Source: Ponticoccus alexandrii
Lineage (GTDB): Bacteria > Pseudomonadota > Alphaproteobacteria > Rhodobacterales > Rhodobacteraceae
Length of the DNA: 64,000 bases
Assembly: GCF_016806125.1 (NCBI RefSeq)
Contig: NZ_CP047166.1
Span: forward strand, 1,550,001-1,614,000
Direction of reading: 5' to 3'
Positions 9,067 through 18,308 of the stretch are shown here, piece after piece. The stretch's first letter is position 1. Each line of letters starts with the position of its first letter. Below the pieces are notes generated by a model that saw only the letters and a list, made by a program, of their open reading frames with translations, was not told the DNA's origin and ran no database searches. A program made the position numbers and the translations under genes.

Positions 9067-9287
9067 CAGCAGAGGGGGCAGGGGCGGTGACACTCTGATC
9101 GAACGGCAGCAGCGCGAACGGGCGGTTTTCCGGCAGCCATGCAAGGAGGGAGGCCGAAGCGGGCCGCATGGCCGCCGGGTTGTCTGCCCGGCCCATCACC
9201 AACAGCCCCGGTCAGCGGCACCGCCTTCTTGCGGGGGTGGACCGCTGCGGCAGGGCTGGCGTCTGTCCGGAAGGAGGGGGCGGGCGG

Positions 9288-10100
9288 TCAGCCGTGGCCG
9301 TCGGGAAAGGTGATGTTGGCGACCTGTTCGGCAATCGGGTCCGTCGACAGCGGGTGCGTTCCGGTCGAGAAGGCCTCGGGGTTCTGCAGGCTTTCCCAGG
9401 CGCCCTTGCGGTAGATTTCCAGCCCCGAGAACTGCGCCTTGTAGCCCATCTTGTCGCTGCCCGGCACCCAGTAGCCAAGGTAGACATAGGGCAGACCGGC
9501 CTCGCGCGCGATCTGCACGTGGTCGAGGATCATCCATGTCCCAAGCGACCGCGAGGCGAGGTCGGGCTCGTAGAAGGAATAGACCATTGACAGCCCGTCA
9601 TCGAGCATGTCGGTCAGGCAGACCGCGATCAGGTCGCCGGTTTCGCGGTCGAGGTATTCGATGACTCGGCTGCGGATCGGGGTTTCCTCGATCATGGCCG
9701 CGAATTCGAAGACATCCATGTCTGCCATGCCGCCGTCCGCGTGGCGCTTGTCGAGGTAGCGGCGGAACAGGCTGTATTGCTCCTCGGTGGCCCATGGGCT
9801 GGTGGCGCGTCGCTCGAACCGGGCGTTGCGCTTCATGGCCCGCCGCTGCGAGCGTGTGGGGTCGAACCGCGACACGTCGATCCGGGCGGACAGGCAGGCG
9901 GCGCAATCGGCGCAGGAGGGCCGGTAGAGCACGTTCTGCGACCGTCGGAACCCCTGCTTGGAGAGCGAGTCGTTCAGCCGCTGCGCGCCGTCGCCCTGCA
10001 GGGCGGTGAACAGCTTCCGTTCCATCCGGCCCTCTAGGTAGGGGCAGGGCTGTGGGGCCGTCACGTAGAACTGCGGGGCAAGGGGCAGCGAATGGCGCAT
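9288..10100 (-). CDS. bpt: aspartate/glutamate leucyltransferase (Bpt, ATE family)
   Basis: This 270-residue enzyme transfers leucine from Leu-tRNA to proteins starting with Asp or Glu, creating N-degrons for ClpS/ClpAP. The N-terminal region has the ATE signature [13 protein letters not shown] and the cysteine cluster [12 protein letters not shown]. The C-terminal half has [18 protein letters not shown], characteristic of bacterial Bpt. The ATG at 10100 was preferred to 10160 because family members begin a short distance before [13 protein letters not shown]. It acts in the cytoplasm. The adjacent upstream gene is an RDD membrane protein on the same strand. Confidence 0.9.
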   Translation of the reverse strand: MRHSLPLAPQFYVTAPQPCPYLEGRMERKLFTALQGDGAQRLNDSLSKQGFRRSQNVLYRPSCADCAACLSARIDVSRFDPTRSQRRAMKRNARFERRATSPWATEEQYSLFRRYLDKRHADGGMADMDVFEFAAMIEETPIRSRVIEYLDRETGDLIAVCLTDMLDDGLSMVYSFYEPDLASRSLGTWMILDHVQIAREAGLPYVYLGYWVPGSDKMGYKAQFSGLEIYRKGAWESLQNPEAFSTGTHPLSTDPIAEQVANITFPDGHG

Positions 10101-10133
10101 GGGGGAGGGTACTCGCAGGCGATTTAACGAAAA

Positions 10134-10148
10134 GGTAACAACGTTACC
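10134..10148. promoter_or_regulatory. inverted repeat upstream of bpt
   Basis: GGTAAC-AAC-GTTACC is a perfect 6-bp inverted repeat lying 34 bases upstream of the bpt start codon, in the position expected for an operator or promoter element. No regulator can be assigned. Confidence 0.35.
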
Positions 10149-10176
10149 GCCACCCGCCAAGCCCTCGAATCATGTC

Positions 10177-10196
10177 ACCGGCGCCTGGGCGCCGGT
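10177..10196. terminator. GC-rich hairpin between RDD gene and bpt
   Basis: A 9-bp perfect stem (ACCGGCGCC / GGCGCCGGT) with a TG loop lies 40 bases beyond the RDD stop codon. A short T run lies on the plus side only, so efficiency as a terminator for the minus-strand RDD gene is uncertain. Confidence 0.4.
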
Positions 10197-10236
10197 TTTC
10201 ATGGGTTGTGGTAAAGGGCTGCCTTGTGTCAGGCGG

Positions 10237-10689
10237 TCAGGAGGTCGACCGGCGGTTGAGCATCACGGTGCCCAGCACCATGTCCGTCAGGCCCTGGCCG
10301 CGCTCTGACAGGGCCATGAAGCCCATGGAGACGACCTGCACGATGAAGACCGACATCGAGAGGTAGTAGCCCAGCACATGCAGGGCCGCCTGACCGCCGT
10401 CCAGCTTCTGGCCCCATGCGTCGCGCAGCTCGATCGACATCAGGCGCATGCCCCATGTTGCAGAACCCCGCGAGATGGTCAGCCAGCGATACAGGAACCC
10501 CACTGCGAGGACGATCATCGGCATGACAAAGACACCGACGATCGAGATCAGCGTGATGACGGTGCCGATGGCCCAGACGACAGAGACGTCGATGACCCAT
10601 GCGACGGCGCGCTTGACGGTTACACCCGAGTAGAAATCCGCCTGCCGGTCGGGGCAGGGCAGGTGGTCGATGGTGGGATCGCTGAACAT
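10237..10689 (-). CDS. RDD family membrane protein
   Basis: This is a 150-residue inner-membrane protein with about three hydrophobic segments. The RDD signature is visible near residue 25 as VKRAVAWVIDVSVVW (an Arg followed by Asp in the first membrane helix). The second motif, WGMRLMSIELRD, lies in the middle, and the C-terminus has ERGQGLTDMVLGTVML. RDD proteins are widespread, and the role of most is unknown. The ATG at 10689 is the first methionine before the conserved part. Confidence 0.82.
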   Translation of the reverse strand: MFSDPTIDHLPCPDRQADFYSGVTVKRAVAWVIDVSVVWAIGTVITLISIVGVFVMPMIVLAVGFLYRWLTISRGSATWGMRLMSIELRDAWGQKLDGGQAALHVLGYYLSMSVFIVQVVSMGFMALSERGQGLTDMVLGTVMLNRRSTS

Positions 10690-10849
10690 GCGTCGGGTCC
10701 TTCGGGTTCGCGGCAGGGGCCGCGGCAATCGGTATGGTGGTGAATGTCGGGATTTTAGCATCCCGGGCCGGGCCCGGGAAAGCCCCTGCCCATGCCCTGG
10801 TGGGCGCGCGGGCAGGGGGCCGCCGCCCCGGCGGGGCGGCAGCGGGGAG

Positions 10850-11278
10850 TCAGGCCTCGGCGGTTTCCGAGACGTCCTTCATCCGCTTTTCGCGGTCGTC
10901 CATGAACTGGTCGAACTCGGCCTTGTCCTTGGCTTCGCGAAGGCGCTTGAGGAAGTCCTCGAAGGCGCCCTGTTCTTCCTCGAGGCGGCGCAGGGTTTCG
11001 GCCTTGTAGGCGTCGAAGGCCATGTTCCCCGAGGGCTTCATCGCCGCCCAGGCGGCATGGGTGTTGTGGCGCGTGTGGCTGCGGCAGGATTTTCCGAACA
11101 TGCGTTTGCTCCAGATCATGTAGGCCAGAAGGCCAAGGCCGATCGGCCAGAAGAGGATGAACCCGAGGACCATGGCCGCGATCCAGGCACCCTTGCCCTT
11201 GTGATCCAGCCAAGCCTCGGCCCGGGTCAGCCAGCCGGCGTTGGCGGGCAGGTGGGACGTGTAAGCGGCGGTGGTCAT
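10850..11278 (-). CDS. DUF2852 family membrane protein
   Basis: This 142-residue protein is recognised as the DUF2852 family of alphaproteobacteria, whose function is unknown. After about 28 residues it has one membrane segment (AAMVLGFILFWPIGLGLLAY). A conserved cytoplasmic block follows (NMAFDAYKAETLRRLEEEQ), and a charged helical tail likely forms a coiled coil. A ribosome binding site (GGAGAGAG) precedes the ATG. Two identical-spacing palindromes (TGTGAA-N5-TTCACA) lie just upstream and probably control it. No functional partner is evident nearby. Confidence 0.78.
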   Translation of the reverse strand: MTTAAYTSHLPANAGWLTRAEAWLDHKGKGAWIAAMVLGFILFWPIGLGLLAYMIWSKRMFGKSCRSHTRHNTHAAWAAMKPSGNMAFDAYKAETLRRLEEEQGAFEDFLKRLREAKDKAEFDQFMDDREKRMKDVSETAEA

Positions 11279-11303
11279 GTGTCTCTCTCCGTTGAGGTTG
11301 GTA

Positions 11304-11320
11304 TGTGAATGCTTTTCACA
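11304..11320. promoter_or_regulatory. palindromic operator candidate, proximal copy
   Basis: TGTGAA-N5-TTCACA lies 26 bases upstream of the DUF2852 start codon. An identically built copy occurs 59 bases further upstream (11363-11379). The pairing suggests cooperative binding by a dimeric regulator that is not identified. Confidence 0.5.
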
Positions 11321-11362
11321 TTACAGGAGATCGGGATTGCCGGGATGCCTTTCAAGGGCGGA

Positions 11363-11379
11363 TGTGAAGGTTTTTCACA
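11363..11379. promoter_or_regulatory. palindromic operator candidate, distal copy
   Basis: This is the second TGTGAA-N5-TTCACA palindrome, with the same arms and spacer length as the proximal copy but a different spacer sequence. This argues for selection on the arms. Confidence 0.5.
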
Positions 11380-11439
11380 TTTTTCGGAAAGGGTGTTTGT
11401 TTGCAGTTGCTTGCGCGCGGATCGGCGACCGGACTTTTT

Positions 11440-11467
11440 GAGTATTTTAACAGAGAAGAAGCAGGGG
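11440..11467 (+). repeat. interspersed GGTATTT element, copy 2
   Basis: The core reads GAGTATTTTAACAGAGAAG followed by AAGCAGGGG. It matches the copy at 49967-49996 over 22 consecutive bases in reverse orientation and the other copies more loosely. It lies just beyond the 3' end of the YbaK-type gene. Confidence 0.65.
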
Positions 11468-11486
11468 CTGCGCCGGATATTCCGCC

Positions 11487-11954
11487 TTATTCGGTGAAAT
11501 CTGCCGGTTCGGCACCGGTCAGGGCGGGCAGCGCCTTGGGGTCCAGCGGGAAGACGTGGCGCGGTGTGCCGGCGGCGGCCCAGATGGTGTCGAAGTCCAA
11601 GAGCCGCGGGTCGAGCCATGCGCGGATCGGATTCAGGTGGCCGACCGGAGAGACCCCGCCGATGGCAAAGCCGGTCTGCGCGCGGATCAGGTCGGCGTCG
11701 GCCTTGCCCAGCGGCTCGCCCGCGAGGGCCGTGGCCTTGTCGGCGCAGACCCTGTTGCCGCCCGCGGTCAGGAACAGCACCGCGTCGCCGGTGTGCTCGG
11801 CGCGGAAGATGATCGATTTGGCGATCTGGTCGAGGTGACAGGCGACGCTGTCGGCGGCCTCCTGCGCGGTGCGGGCCTGTCCGACCTCGCGGATATCGGC
11901 GGGCAGGCTGGCGGCTTCGAGTGCGGCGCGCACGCGCTTGAGGCTTTTGGACAT
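11487..11954 (-). CDS. YbaK/EbsC-type aminoacyl-tRNA deacylase
   Basis: This is a 155-residue single-domain protein of the YbaK/ProX editing family, which hydrolyses mischarged tRNAs such as Cys-tRNA(Pro). Visible family features are the AKSIIFRAEHTGDAVLFLTAG strand region with the substrate lysine (Lys46 or close by), CADKATALAG and the GGVSPVGHLNPIRAWLD block. The specific tRNA substrate cannot be assigned. The ATG at 11954 gives the family's usual length. The downstream end faces a GGTATTT-type element. The quinone reductase gene lies 10 bases upstream on the same strand, so the two are likely co-transcribed. Confidence 0.87.
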   Translation of the reverse strand: MSKSLKRVRAALEAASLPADIREVGQARTAQEAADSVACHLDQIAKSIIFRAEHTGDAVLFLTAGGNRVCADKATALAGEPLGKADADLIRAQTGFAIGGVSPVGHLNPIRAWLDPRLLDFDTIWAAAGTPRHVFPLDPKALPALTGAEPADFTE

Positions 11955-11964
11955 CGGGTCTTTC

Positions 11965-12543
11965 CTAGCTGAAGTGAAGGGTGAGGCGCCTTGAAAGGCG
12001 GCTTTCGAACCGCGCGATGCGGGGCTCGGTCGCGGTCTCGGCCCTGTGGAACGCGGCCATGGCAAAGCGGGCGCGTGGGGCGACGGGGCGGATCACGCCC
12101 CATTTCAGCGCCTTGTGCACCGGCTGGCGGGCAATGACGCGGTCGTACCACCAGGGCGCGCCCAGGGTGGTGATCGCCATGACGCGGGTCAGGCCGGTCA
12201 GGCGCGGCACCATGGCACCGCCCCCGGGCGCGTGGTCATAGGCCACGCCGGGCAGAAAGCTGCGGTCGATCCAGCCCTTGAGGATCGCGGGCAGGCCGAA
12301 CCACCAAGTCGGGAAGACCAGCACGAGGCCCTCGATCCCGGCCAGCCCGGCGCGATCCTCGAACGGCGGGCGGTAATAGCGCGCGCGCTCGTCCGCCGTC
12401 AGCGCCGGCGCGAAGCCCTCGGCATAGAGGTCCGTCACGGCGAGGTCGTGGCCCATCGCCCTCAGCCGCGCGCCGACATGGCCTGCGAGGCGGGCGTTCA
12501 GGCTGTCTTGCAGCGGGTGCGCAAGGATCAGGCGGATCTTCAT
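11965..12543 (-). CDS. NAD(P)H:quinone oxidoreductase, flavodoxin-2 family
   Basis: This is a 192-residue flavodoxin-like fold protein of the KefF/MdaB/NQO1 group, which reduces quinones by two electrons using bound FMN or FAD. The N-terminus MKIRLILAHPLQDSLNARL gives the phosphate-binding loop. The central VLVFPTWWFGLPAILKGWID and ITTLGAPWWYD are typical of the family. It is cytoplasmic, perhaps membrane-associated. It sits immediately upstream of the YbaK-type gene and is divergent from glnE with about 63 bases between start codons. Confidence 0.85.
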   Translation of the reverse strand: MKIRLILAHPLQDSLNARLAGHVGARLRAMGHDLAVTDLYAEGFAPALTADERARYYRPPFEDRAGLAGIEGLVLVFPTWWFGLPAILKGWIDRSFLPGVAYDHAPGGGAMVPRLTGLTRVMAITTLGAPWWYDRVIARQPVHKALKWGVIRPVAPRARFAMAAFHRAETATEPRIARFESRLSRRLTLHFS

Positions 12544-12606
12544 GCCGCTTTGTGGCAGAGCCGTACGGGCTTGCCAAGCGGGCGGTCGCGTGGCCATCTG
12601 CGCGCC

Positions 12607-15390
12607 ATGAGACTGACCGATCACATCACCCGCACGCCCTTTGCCTTCGATACCGACCGGGGGGCAGAGGCGCGGGCCGCCGCGCCCTTCGCCTCTGGCC
12701 CGCTGGCCGAACTGCTGGAGGGGACGGGCGGCTCCAGCCCCTATCTGCTTGGGTTGATCCAGCGCGAGGCGGGTTGGCTGGAAGGCGCGGTCGAGGATAT
12801 GGACGGCGCGCTTGCGGCGCTGTTCGAAGGGCTGGAGGAGGCCGACGATTTGCCCGTGGCGCTGCGGCAGGCCAAGCGGCGGGTGGCGCTGCTGACCGCG
12901 CTTGGCGACCTTGGCGGCGCCTGGCCGCTGGAGCGGGTGACCGGTGCGCTGACGGATTTCGCCGACGTGGCCGTGGGCCTGGCGCTGCGCGCCGCCGTTG
13001 CGCAGGAGGTGAAGCGCGGCAAGCTGCCCGGCGCCGACGACAGCGCGGTGGAACAGGCCGGGGGCATCGCCGTCTTCGCCATGGGCAAGATGGGCGCGCA
13101 CGAGCTGAACTACAGCAGCGACATCGACCTGATCTGCCTTTTCGACGAAACCCGCTATGACCGCGACGATTATCACGATGCGCGCGCCAGTCTTGTCCGG
13201 GCGACGCGCAGGATGGCCGCCACGCTGAACGACCTGACCGGCGAGGGCTATGTCTTTCGCACCGACCTGCGGCTGCGGCCCGATCCCGCCGTCACGCCGG
13301 TTTGTATGGCGATGGAGGCGGCGGAACGCTACTACGAAAGCCTTGGCCGGACCTGGGAACGGGCGGCCTATATCAAGGCCCGGGTCTGCGCCGGGGATCA
13401 CGCCGCCGGAGACCGTTTTCTGACCGCGCTGCGTCCCTTCGTCTGGCGGCGGCACCTGGATTTCGCCGCCATTCAGGACGCCCACGACATGCGGCTGAAG
13501 ATCCGCGAGCACAAGGGGCGGCACGGGCGCATCGCCCTGCCGGGCCACAACATGAAGCTCGGGCGCGGCGGTATCCGCGAGATCGAGTTCTTCACCCAGA
13601 CCCGCCAGTTGATCGCGGGCGGACGCGACCCGGACCTGCGGGTGCGCGCTACCGTCGAGGGGCTGGCACAGCTGACCGAGAAGGGCTGGCTGCCCGCCGA
13701 TGTCTCGGAGAAGCTGGCCGAGCACTACCGCGCCCACCGCGAGGTCGAGCACCGCGTGCAGATGGTCAACGACGCGCAGACCCATACGCTGCCCGAAGCG
13801 CCCGAGGGCATGGCGCGGCTGGCCTGCCTGATGGGGGTGGAGCTGGACCCCTGGCAGAAGGAGCTGCGCGCGCGGCTGACCGAGGTGCATGAGCTGACCG
13901 AGGGGTTCTTCGCCCCCGATGCGCGCGGCAGCGTCGAGACGCCCGAGGTCTTCGAGAACAGCGAGCTGCCCTCGCGCTGGCCGACCTATCCTTGTCTGCG
14001 CTCGTCGCGCGCGGTGGAGATTTTCAAGCGGCTGAAGCCCGAGATCCTGCGCCGTCTGGCAGAGGCGGCGCGGCCCGAAGAGGCGCTGAAGGCCTTCGAT
14101 GGCTTCCTGTCACGGCTGCCCGCCGGGGTGCAGGTCTTTTCGCTGCTGGATTCAAACGCGCAGCTGCTGGACCTTCTGGCGGATATCGCCGGGACCTCGC
14201 CGGATCTGGCCCATTACCTCGCGCGGAACGCCTCGGTCTTCGATGCGGTGATCGCGGGCGATTTCTTTGCCCCCTGGCCCGGGCGCGCGGCGCTGACCGG
14301 GGCGTTGCGCGACAGGTTGGCGCAAGAGCCCGATTACGAGACCCGGCTGGATCAGGCGCGGCGCTGGCAGAAGGACTGGCACTTCCGCATCGGCGTGCAC
14401 CTGCTGCGCGGCCTGATGGAGACGGAGGAGGCGGGCGCCGCCTATGCAGACCTGGCCGAGGCGGTACTGGCAGCGCTCTGGCCCGTGGTGCAGGAGGAAT
14501 TTGCGACCAAACATGGCGCCGCGCCGGGGCGCGGGGCGGTGGTGCTGGGGATGGGGTCGCTGGGCTCTGCGCGGCTGCATGCGCGGTCGGACCTCGACCT
14601 GATCGTGATCTACGATCCCGACGGGGTCGAGGCCTCTGAGGGGCGGCGGCCCTTGCCTGCGCGCACCTACTATGCGCGCCTGACGCAGGCGCTGATCACC
14701 GCGATGTCCGCACCCATGGCCGAGGGGCGGCTATACGAGGTCGACATGCGGCTGCGGCCCTCGGGCAATCAGGGGCCGGTCGCGACTTCGCTGGAGGCCT
14801 TCACCAGCTACCAGCGCAACGAGGCATGGGTCTGGGAGCATCTGGCCCTGACGCGCGCCCGCGTGCTGACGGGACCGTCGGCGCTTGGCGAGGAGGTCGA
14901 GGCCTTCCGGCGCGAGATCCTGGGCCAGCCGCCTGACCGGGCCGAGATCCTGACGGCGCTTGCCGGGATGCGGCGACGGATTGCTGCGGCAAAGGGCAAG
15001 GGCGATCCCTGGGATGCCAAGATCGGACGCGGACGGATGCAGGAGATCGAGTTGCTGGCGCAAAGCGCTTCCCTGCTGTCGGGCAAGGCGGTGCGGCAGG
15101 TGCCGCGGGCGCTGCGCGGGGCGGAGTGGATCGACCCGGAGGATCGCGAAACGCTGGTCGCGGCCTATGCGCTGTGCGCCTCCGTGCAGACCGGGGCGCG
15201 GCTACTGAGCGATGCGGCACTGGACCCGGACCGTCTGGGGGCCGGCGGGCGGGCCCTGATGGAGCGGCTGGGTGGCGTGTCGCCCTTCGACGGCCTTCTG
15301 CCGGAACTGGAGCAGCGCACGGCGGCGGCGGCGGCGATCCTCGACAGGATTTTGCCGGAAGAGCAGGGGGCAGACGCGAATGAAGGGTGA
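12607..15390 (+). CDS. glnE: bifunctional glutamine synthetase adenylyltransferase/deadenylylase
   Basis: This 927-residue enzyme adenylylates glutamine synthetase when nitrogen is plentiful and removes AMP when it is scarce, under PII control. Two nucleotidyltransferase domains are visible. The N-terminal one, at about 157-180, has AMGKMGAHELNYSSDIDL. The C-terminal one, at about 645-670, has GMGSLGSARLHARSDLDL. Both carry the DxD metal motif. Length fits alphaproteobacterial GlnE. The ATG at 12607 gives a start near the typical one. The final codons overlap a small conserved gene by 11 bases, implying coupling. Confidence 0.95.
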   Translation: MRLTDHITRTPFAFDTDRGAEARAAAPFASGPLAELLEGTGGSSPYLLGLIQREAGWLEGAVEDMDGALAALFEGLEEADDLPVALRQAKRRVALLTALGDLGGAWPLERVTGALTDFADVAVGLALRAAVAQEVKRGKLPGADDSAVEQAGGIAVFAMGKMGAHELNYSSDIDLICLFDETRYDRDDYHDARASLVRATRRMAATLNDLTGEGYVFRTDLRLRPDPAVTPVCMAMEAAERYYESLGRTWERAAYIKARVCAGDHAAGDRFLTALRPFVWRRHLDFAAIQDAHDMRLKIREHKGRHGRIALPGHNMKLGRGGIREIEFFTQTRQLIAGGRDPDLRVRATVEGLAQLTEKGWLPADVSEKLAEHYRAHREVEHRVQMVNDAQTHTLPEAPEGMARLACLMGVELDPWQKELRARLTEVHELTEGFFAPDARGSVETPEVFENSELPSRWPTYPCLRSSRAVEIFKRLKPEILRRLAEAARPEEALKAFDGFLSRLPAGVQVFSLLDSNAQLLDLLADIAGTSPDLAHYLARNASVFDAVIAGDFFAPWPGRAALTGALRDRLAQEPDYETRLDQARRWQKDWHFRIGVHLLRGLMETEEAGAAYADLAEAVLAALWPVVQEEFATKHGAAPGRGAVVLGMGSLGSARLHARSDLDLIVIYDPDGVEASEGRRPLPARTYYARLTQALITAMSAPMAEGRLYEVDMRLRPSGNQGPVATSLEAFTSYQRNEAWVWEHLALTRARVLTGPSALGEEVEAFRREILGQPPDRAEILTALAGMRRRIAAAKGKGDPWDAKIGRGRMQEIELLAQSASLLSGKAVRQVPRALRGAEWIDPEDRETLVAAYALCASVQTGARLLSDAALDPDRLGAGGRALMERLGGVSPFDGLLPELEQRTAAAAAILDRILPEEQGADANEG

Positions 15391-15646
15391 TGCCTTTGAT
15401 TCCAAGGGGCTGATCGCAGAGGCCTACCGGATCGAGGGGATAGGGCCGGGGGAATGCCGGTCGATCTTCCTTGACTGGGCCCTGTCGCTGCCCGCCGATG
15501 TCGATCAGGCTGCGGCGCTGCGTGTGCTGCTGGACCGTCACGGGGTCGCAGGGCACCCGATGACGGCGGTCCTGCGCGAGGCGACACTGCCGATGCAGGG
15601 CGGGCGCCGTGGCGGCTGGCGCGGCCGCCGGCCGCCGGAGACCTGA
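15380..15646 (+). CDS. small conserved protein coupled to glnE
   Basis: The ATG at 15380 lies inside the last codons of glnE in another reading frame, giving an 88-residue protein. No enzymatic motif is recognised. The core (LIAEAYRIEGIGPGECRSIF, then DWALSLP and a short helix) looks like a compact helical fold, followed by a Gly/Arg-rich tail (GGRRGGWRGRRPPET) that could bind RNA. Overlap with glnE argues that it is a real, co-translated gene rather than a chance frame. Function is unknown. Confidence 0.7.
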   Translation: MKGDAFDSKGLIAEAYRIEGIGPGECRSIFLDWALSLPADVDQAAALRVLLDRHGVAGHPMTAVLREATLPMQGGRRGGWRGRRPPET

Positions 15647-15664
15647 GGCGGCGTCCGGCGGGTG

Positions 15665-15709
15665 CGGAAATTTTCAAAATTTCCGGGCCGTTTTCCGGGT
15701 CGGAAAACG
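15665..15709. repeat. double-hairpin interspersed element, copy 2
   Basis: Two consecutive perfect inverted repeats are present: 15665-15685 (CGGAAATTTT / AAAATTTCCG) and 15689-15709 (CGTTTTCCG / CGGAAAACG). They lie between the convergent 3' ends of the glnE partner gene and eda, 8 bases from the eda stop codon. Confidence 0.7.
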
Positions 15710-15717
15710 CGCGGGCC

Positions 15718-16365
15718 TCAGGGGCGGGGCAGGGCGGCGGCCTCGGCGGCCAGTGCCTCGATCGCGTCCCAGTCACCAGAGGCCACCCTGTCCTTGGGGG
15801 CGACCCAGCTGCCGCCGCAGCACATCACGTTTGACAGCGACAGGTAGTCGGTCACGTTGGACATGCTGACGCCGCCGGTGGGGCAGAATTTCACCTGCGG
15901 GATCGGCGCGCCGATGGCCTTGAGCGCGGGCGCACCGCCATTGGCCTCGGCGGGAAAGAACTTCTGCACGGTGTAGCCGCGTTCCAGCAGACGCATGACC
16001 TCGGAGGAGGTGGCGGCGCCGGGCAGCAGCGGCAGGCCCACCTCTTCGCAGGCCGAGAGCACCGTGTCGGTGGCGCCCGGCGAGACGCCGAACTTCGCGC
16101 CCGCGTCGACGGCGTTCTGCACGTCCTTCGGCGTCAGCAGGGTCCCCGCGCCGACGACGCCGCCCTCGACCTTGGCCATCTCGCGGATCACGTCCAGCGC
16201 GGCGGGGGTGCGCAGGGTCACCTCGAGCACCGGCAGACCGCCCTTGACCAGCGCCCGCGCCAGACCCTCGGCCTGCGCGGCGTCATCGACGACCAGAACC
16301 GGGATCACCGGGGCGAGGCGGCAGAGTTTCTCGGCCTCGGCGGAGGCGGCTTCGGGGGTGATCAT
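15718..16365 (-). CDS. eda: 2-keto-3-deoxy-6-phosphogluconate aldolase
   Basis: This 215-residue class I aldolase splits KDPG into pyruvate and glyceraldehyde-3-phosphate, the last step of the Entner-Doudoroff pathway. Key residues are visible: the general base Glu in VLEVTLRTPAAL (about residue 48) and the Schiff-base lysine in VKFCPTGGV (about residue 150). The GAGTLL and FGVSPGAT blocks are conserved. It lies downstream of edd on the same strand, 94 bases away, with a GGTATTT-type element between them. The two are functionally paired and probably co-regulated. Confidence 0.95.
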   Translation of the reverse strand: MITPEAASAEAEKLCRLAPVIPVLVVDDAAQAEGLARALVKGGLPVLEVTLRTPAALDVIREMAKVEGGVVGAGTLLTPKDVQNAVDAGAKFGVSPGATDTVLSACEEVGLPLLPGAATSSEVMRLLERGYTVQKFFPAEANGGAPALKAIGAPIPQVKFCPTGGVSMSNVTDYLSLSNVMCCGGSWVAPKDRVASGDWDAIEALAAEAAALPRP

Positions 16366-16400
16366 GGGCGGGCCTTTGCATTGCTTGGCCGGGGGCGGGA

Positions 16401-16435
16401 GCCTCCGGCGGGGATATTTAGGGACAGAAGAAACC
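16401..16435 (+). repeat. interspersed GGTATTT element, copy 3 (diverged)
   Basis: A GC-rich imperfect hairpin (16391-16412) leads into GGGATATTTAGGGACAGAAG. The order and spacing match the other copies, although the sequence is less conserved. It sits between edd and eda. Confidence 0.5.
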
Positions 16436-16459
16436 GGGTGGGTTTCTCGGGAATCGGGG

Positions 16460-18265
16460 TTACACGACCACGGCGGCGCCGTTGGAGGCAAGACCCACAT
16501 TGGCGCGGAAGGCAGCGAAGAGCTCGCGGCCCACGCCGTGGCCATTGCCGGAGAGGTCGGCGGTGGCGGCTTCGCGGCTGTCGAAATCGGGCGCGAGGCA
16601 TTCGATGGTGCCCGCCGTGGCGTCGACGCGGATCACGTCGCCGTCGCGGACGCGGGCAAGCGGGCCACCGTGCGCCGCCTCGGGCGAGACGTGGATGGCC
16701 GCCGGGACCTTGCCAGAGGCCCCCGACATGCGGCCATCGGTGACGAGCGCCACCTTCAGCCCGCGGTCCTGAAGGACGGCGAGGGTGGGGGTCAGGCCGT
16801 GCAGTTCGGGCATGCCGTTGGACGAGGGTCCCTGAAAGCGGACGACGACCACGGTGTCCTCGGTGAATTCCCCGGCCTTGAAGGCGGTCTTGACGCTTTC
16901 CTGATCCTGGAAGACGCGGGCCTTGGCCTCGATCACATGGCGCTCGGGCGCGACGGCGGAGACCTTGATCATGCCGTGGCCGAGGTTGCCGTGCAACTGC
17001 TTCAGCCCGCCGGTCTTCTGGAAGGGATCGCTGGCGGGGCGCAGGATGCGGTCGTTCTGCGTGTTGCGGTCGGCCTCGACCCAGGTCAGGCGGCCATCCA
17101 GCACCTTGGGTTCCTGCGTGTAGCGGCTGAGCCCGTCGCCCGCCACGGTGGAGACGTCGTCGTGCAGAAGGCCTGCATCCAGCAGGTTGGCCATCATGTA
17201 TTGCAGGCCGCCCGCCGCGTGGAAGTGATTCACGTCCGCCAGCCCGTTCGGATAGACCTTGGCCATCAGCGGCGTGACGGACGAGATCTCGTCGAAGTCC
17301 TCAAGCTCCAGCGCGATCCCGGCGGCGCGGGCCATGGCGGGCATGTGCAGCACGAGATTGGTCGAGCCGCCCGTCGCCATTAGGCCGACCATACCGTTGA
17401 CGAAGGCCTTGGCGTCGAGGATCTCGGACACCGGGCGGTAGTCGTTGCCGAGGTTGGTGATCTGCAGCGCGCGTTCCGTGCCCGCCACGGTCAGCGCATC
17501 GCGCAGCGGCGTGTTCGGGTTCACGAAAGAGGCGCCGGGCAGGTGCAGCCCCATGAATTCCATCAGCATCTGGTTGGAGTTCGCGGTGCCGTAGAAGGTG
17601 CAGGTGCCGGGCGAATGATAAGAGGCCATCTCGGCTTTCATCAGTTCATCGCGGCCGATCTCTCCTGTGGCGAACTGTTGGCGGACCTTGGCCTTTTCGT
17701 CGTTTGGCAGGCCCGAGGGCATCGGCCCCGCGGGCAGGAAGATGCCGGGGATGTAGCCGAAGGTGGCCGCCGCGATCACCAGCCCCGGCACGATCTTGTC
17801 GCAGACGCCGAGGTAGACGGCGGCGTCGAAGGTGTTGTGGCTGAGGCTGACGCCGGCGGCCAACGCGATCACGTCGCGGGAGAACAGCGAAAGCTCCATC
17901 CCGACCTGACCCTGCGTGACGCCGTCGCACATGGCCGGCACTCCGCCCGCCACCTGCGCGGTGCCACCGGCGGCACGCGCGGTGTCGCGGATCAGCTGCG
18001 GAAAGCGCTCGAAGGGCTGGTGCGCGGAGAGCATGTCGTTGTAGGCGGTGACGATGCCGATGTTGGGCGCCTGACCGGTGGCGAGCGCGTCCTGATCGGC
18101 ACCCATGGCGGCATAGGCATGGGCCTGATTGCCGCAGGTCAGGTGGGCGCGGCGCGGGCCTTCGTCGGCGGCGCGGCGCATCCGGTCGAGATAGGTGTCG
18201 CGCATCTGGTGCGACCGTTCTTCGATGCGATCCGTCACGCGGGCGATGGTGTCGTTGAGCGCCAT
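16460..18265 (-). CDS. edd: 6-phosphogluconate dehydratase
   Basis: This 601-residue dehydratase converts 6-phosphogluconate to KDPG, the first committed Entner-Doudoroff step. It belongs to the IlvD/Edd iron-sulfur family. Candidate cluster cysteines lie in [16 protein letters not shown] and [11 protein letters not shown]. The C-terminal [18 protein letters not shown] is the family's second signature. A good ribosome binding site (GGAGG) precedes the ATG. A perfect 16-bp palindrome lies 43 bases before the start. Together with eda it forms a sugar-acid catabolic unit. Confidence 0.95.
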   Translation of the reverse strand: MALNDTIARVTDRIEERSHQMRDTYLDRMRRAADEGPRRAHLTCGNQAHAYAAMGADQDALATGQAPNIGIVTAYNDMLSAHQPFERFPQLIRDTARAAGGTAQVAGGVPAMCDGVTQGQVGMELSLFSRDVIALAAGVSLSHNTFDAAVYLGVCDKIVPGLVIAAATFGYIPGIFLPAGPMPSGLPNDEKAKVRQQFATGEIGRDELMKAEMASYHSPGTCTFYGTANSNQMLMEFMGLHLPGASFVNPNTPLRDALTVAGTERALQITNLGNDYRPVSEILDAKAFVNGMVGLMATGGSTNLVLHMPAMARAAGIALELEDFDEISSVTPLMAKVYPNGLADVNHFHAAGGLQYMMANLLDAGLLHDDVSTVAGDGLSRYTQEPKVLDGRLTWVEADRNTQNDRILRPASDPFQKTGGLKQLHGNLGHGMIKVSAVAPERHVIEAKARVFQDQESVKTAFKAGEFTEDTVVVVRFQGPSSNGMPELHGLTPTLAVLQDRGLKVALVTDGRMSGASGKVPAAIHVSPEAAHGGPLARVRDGDVIRVDATAGTIECLAPDFDSREAATADLSGNGHGVGRELFAAFRANVGLASNGAAVVV

Positions 18266-18308
18266 GGGGGCCTCCGATCCTGCAAGCTGGCTTGTCGCCA
18301 ACCTAATC

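Noticed and set aside
10125-10140. CtrA site upstream of bpt (TTAACGAAAAGGTAAC)
   Set aside because: It has the right spacing but a mismatch in the second half-site, and it overlaps a better GGTAAC inverted repeat. Not strong enough to call.
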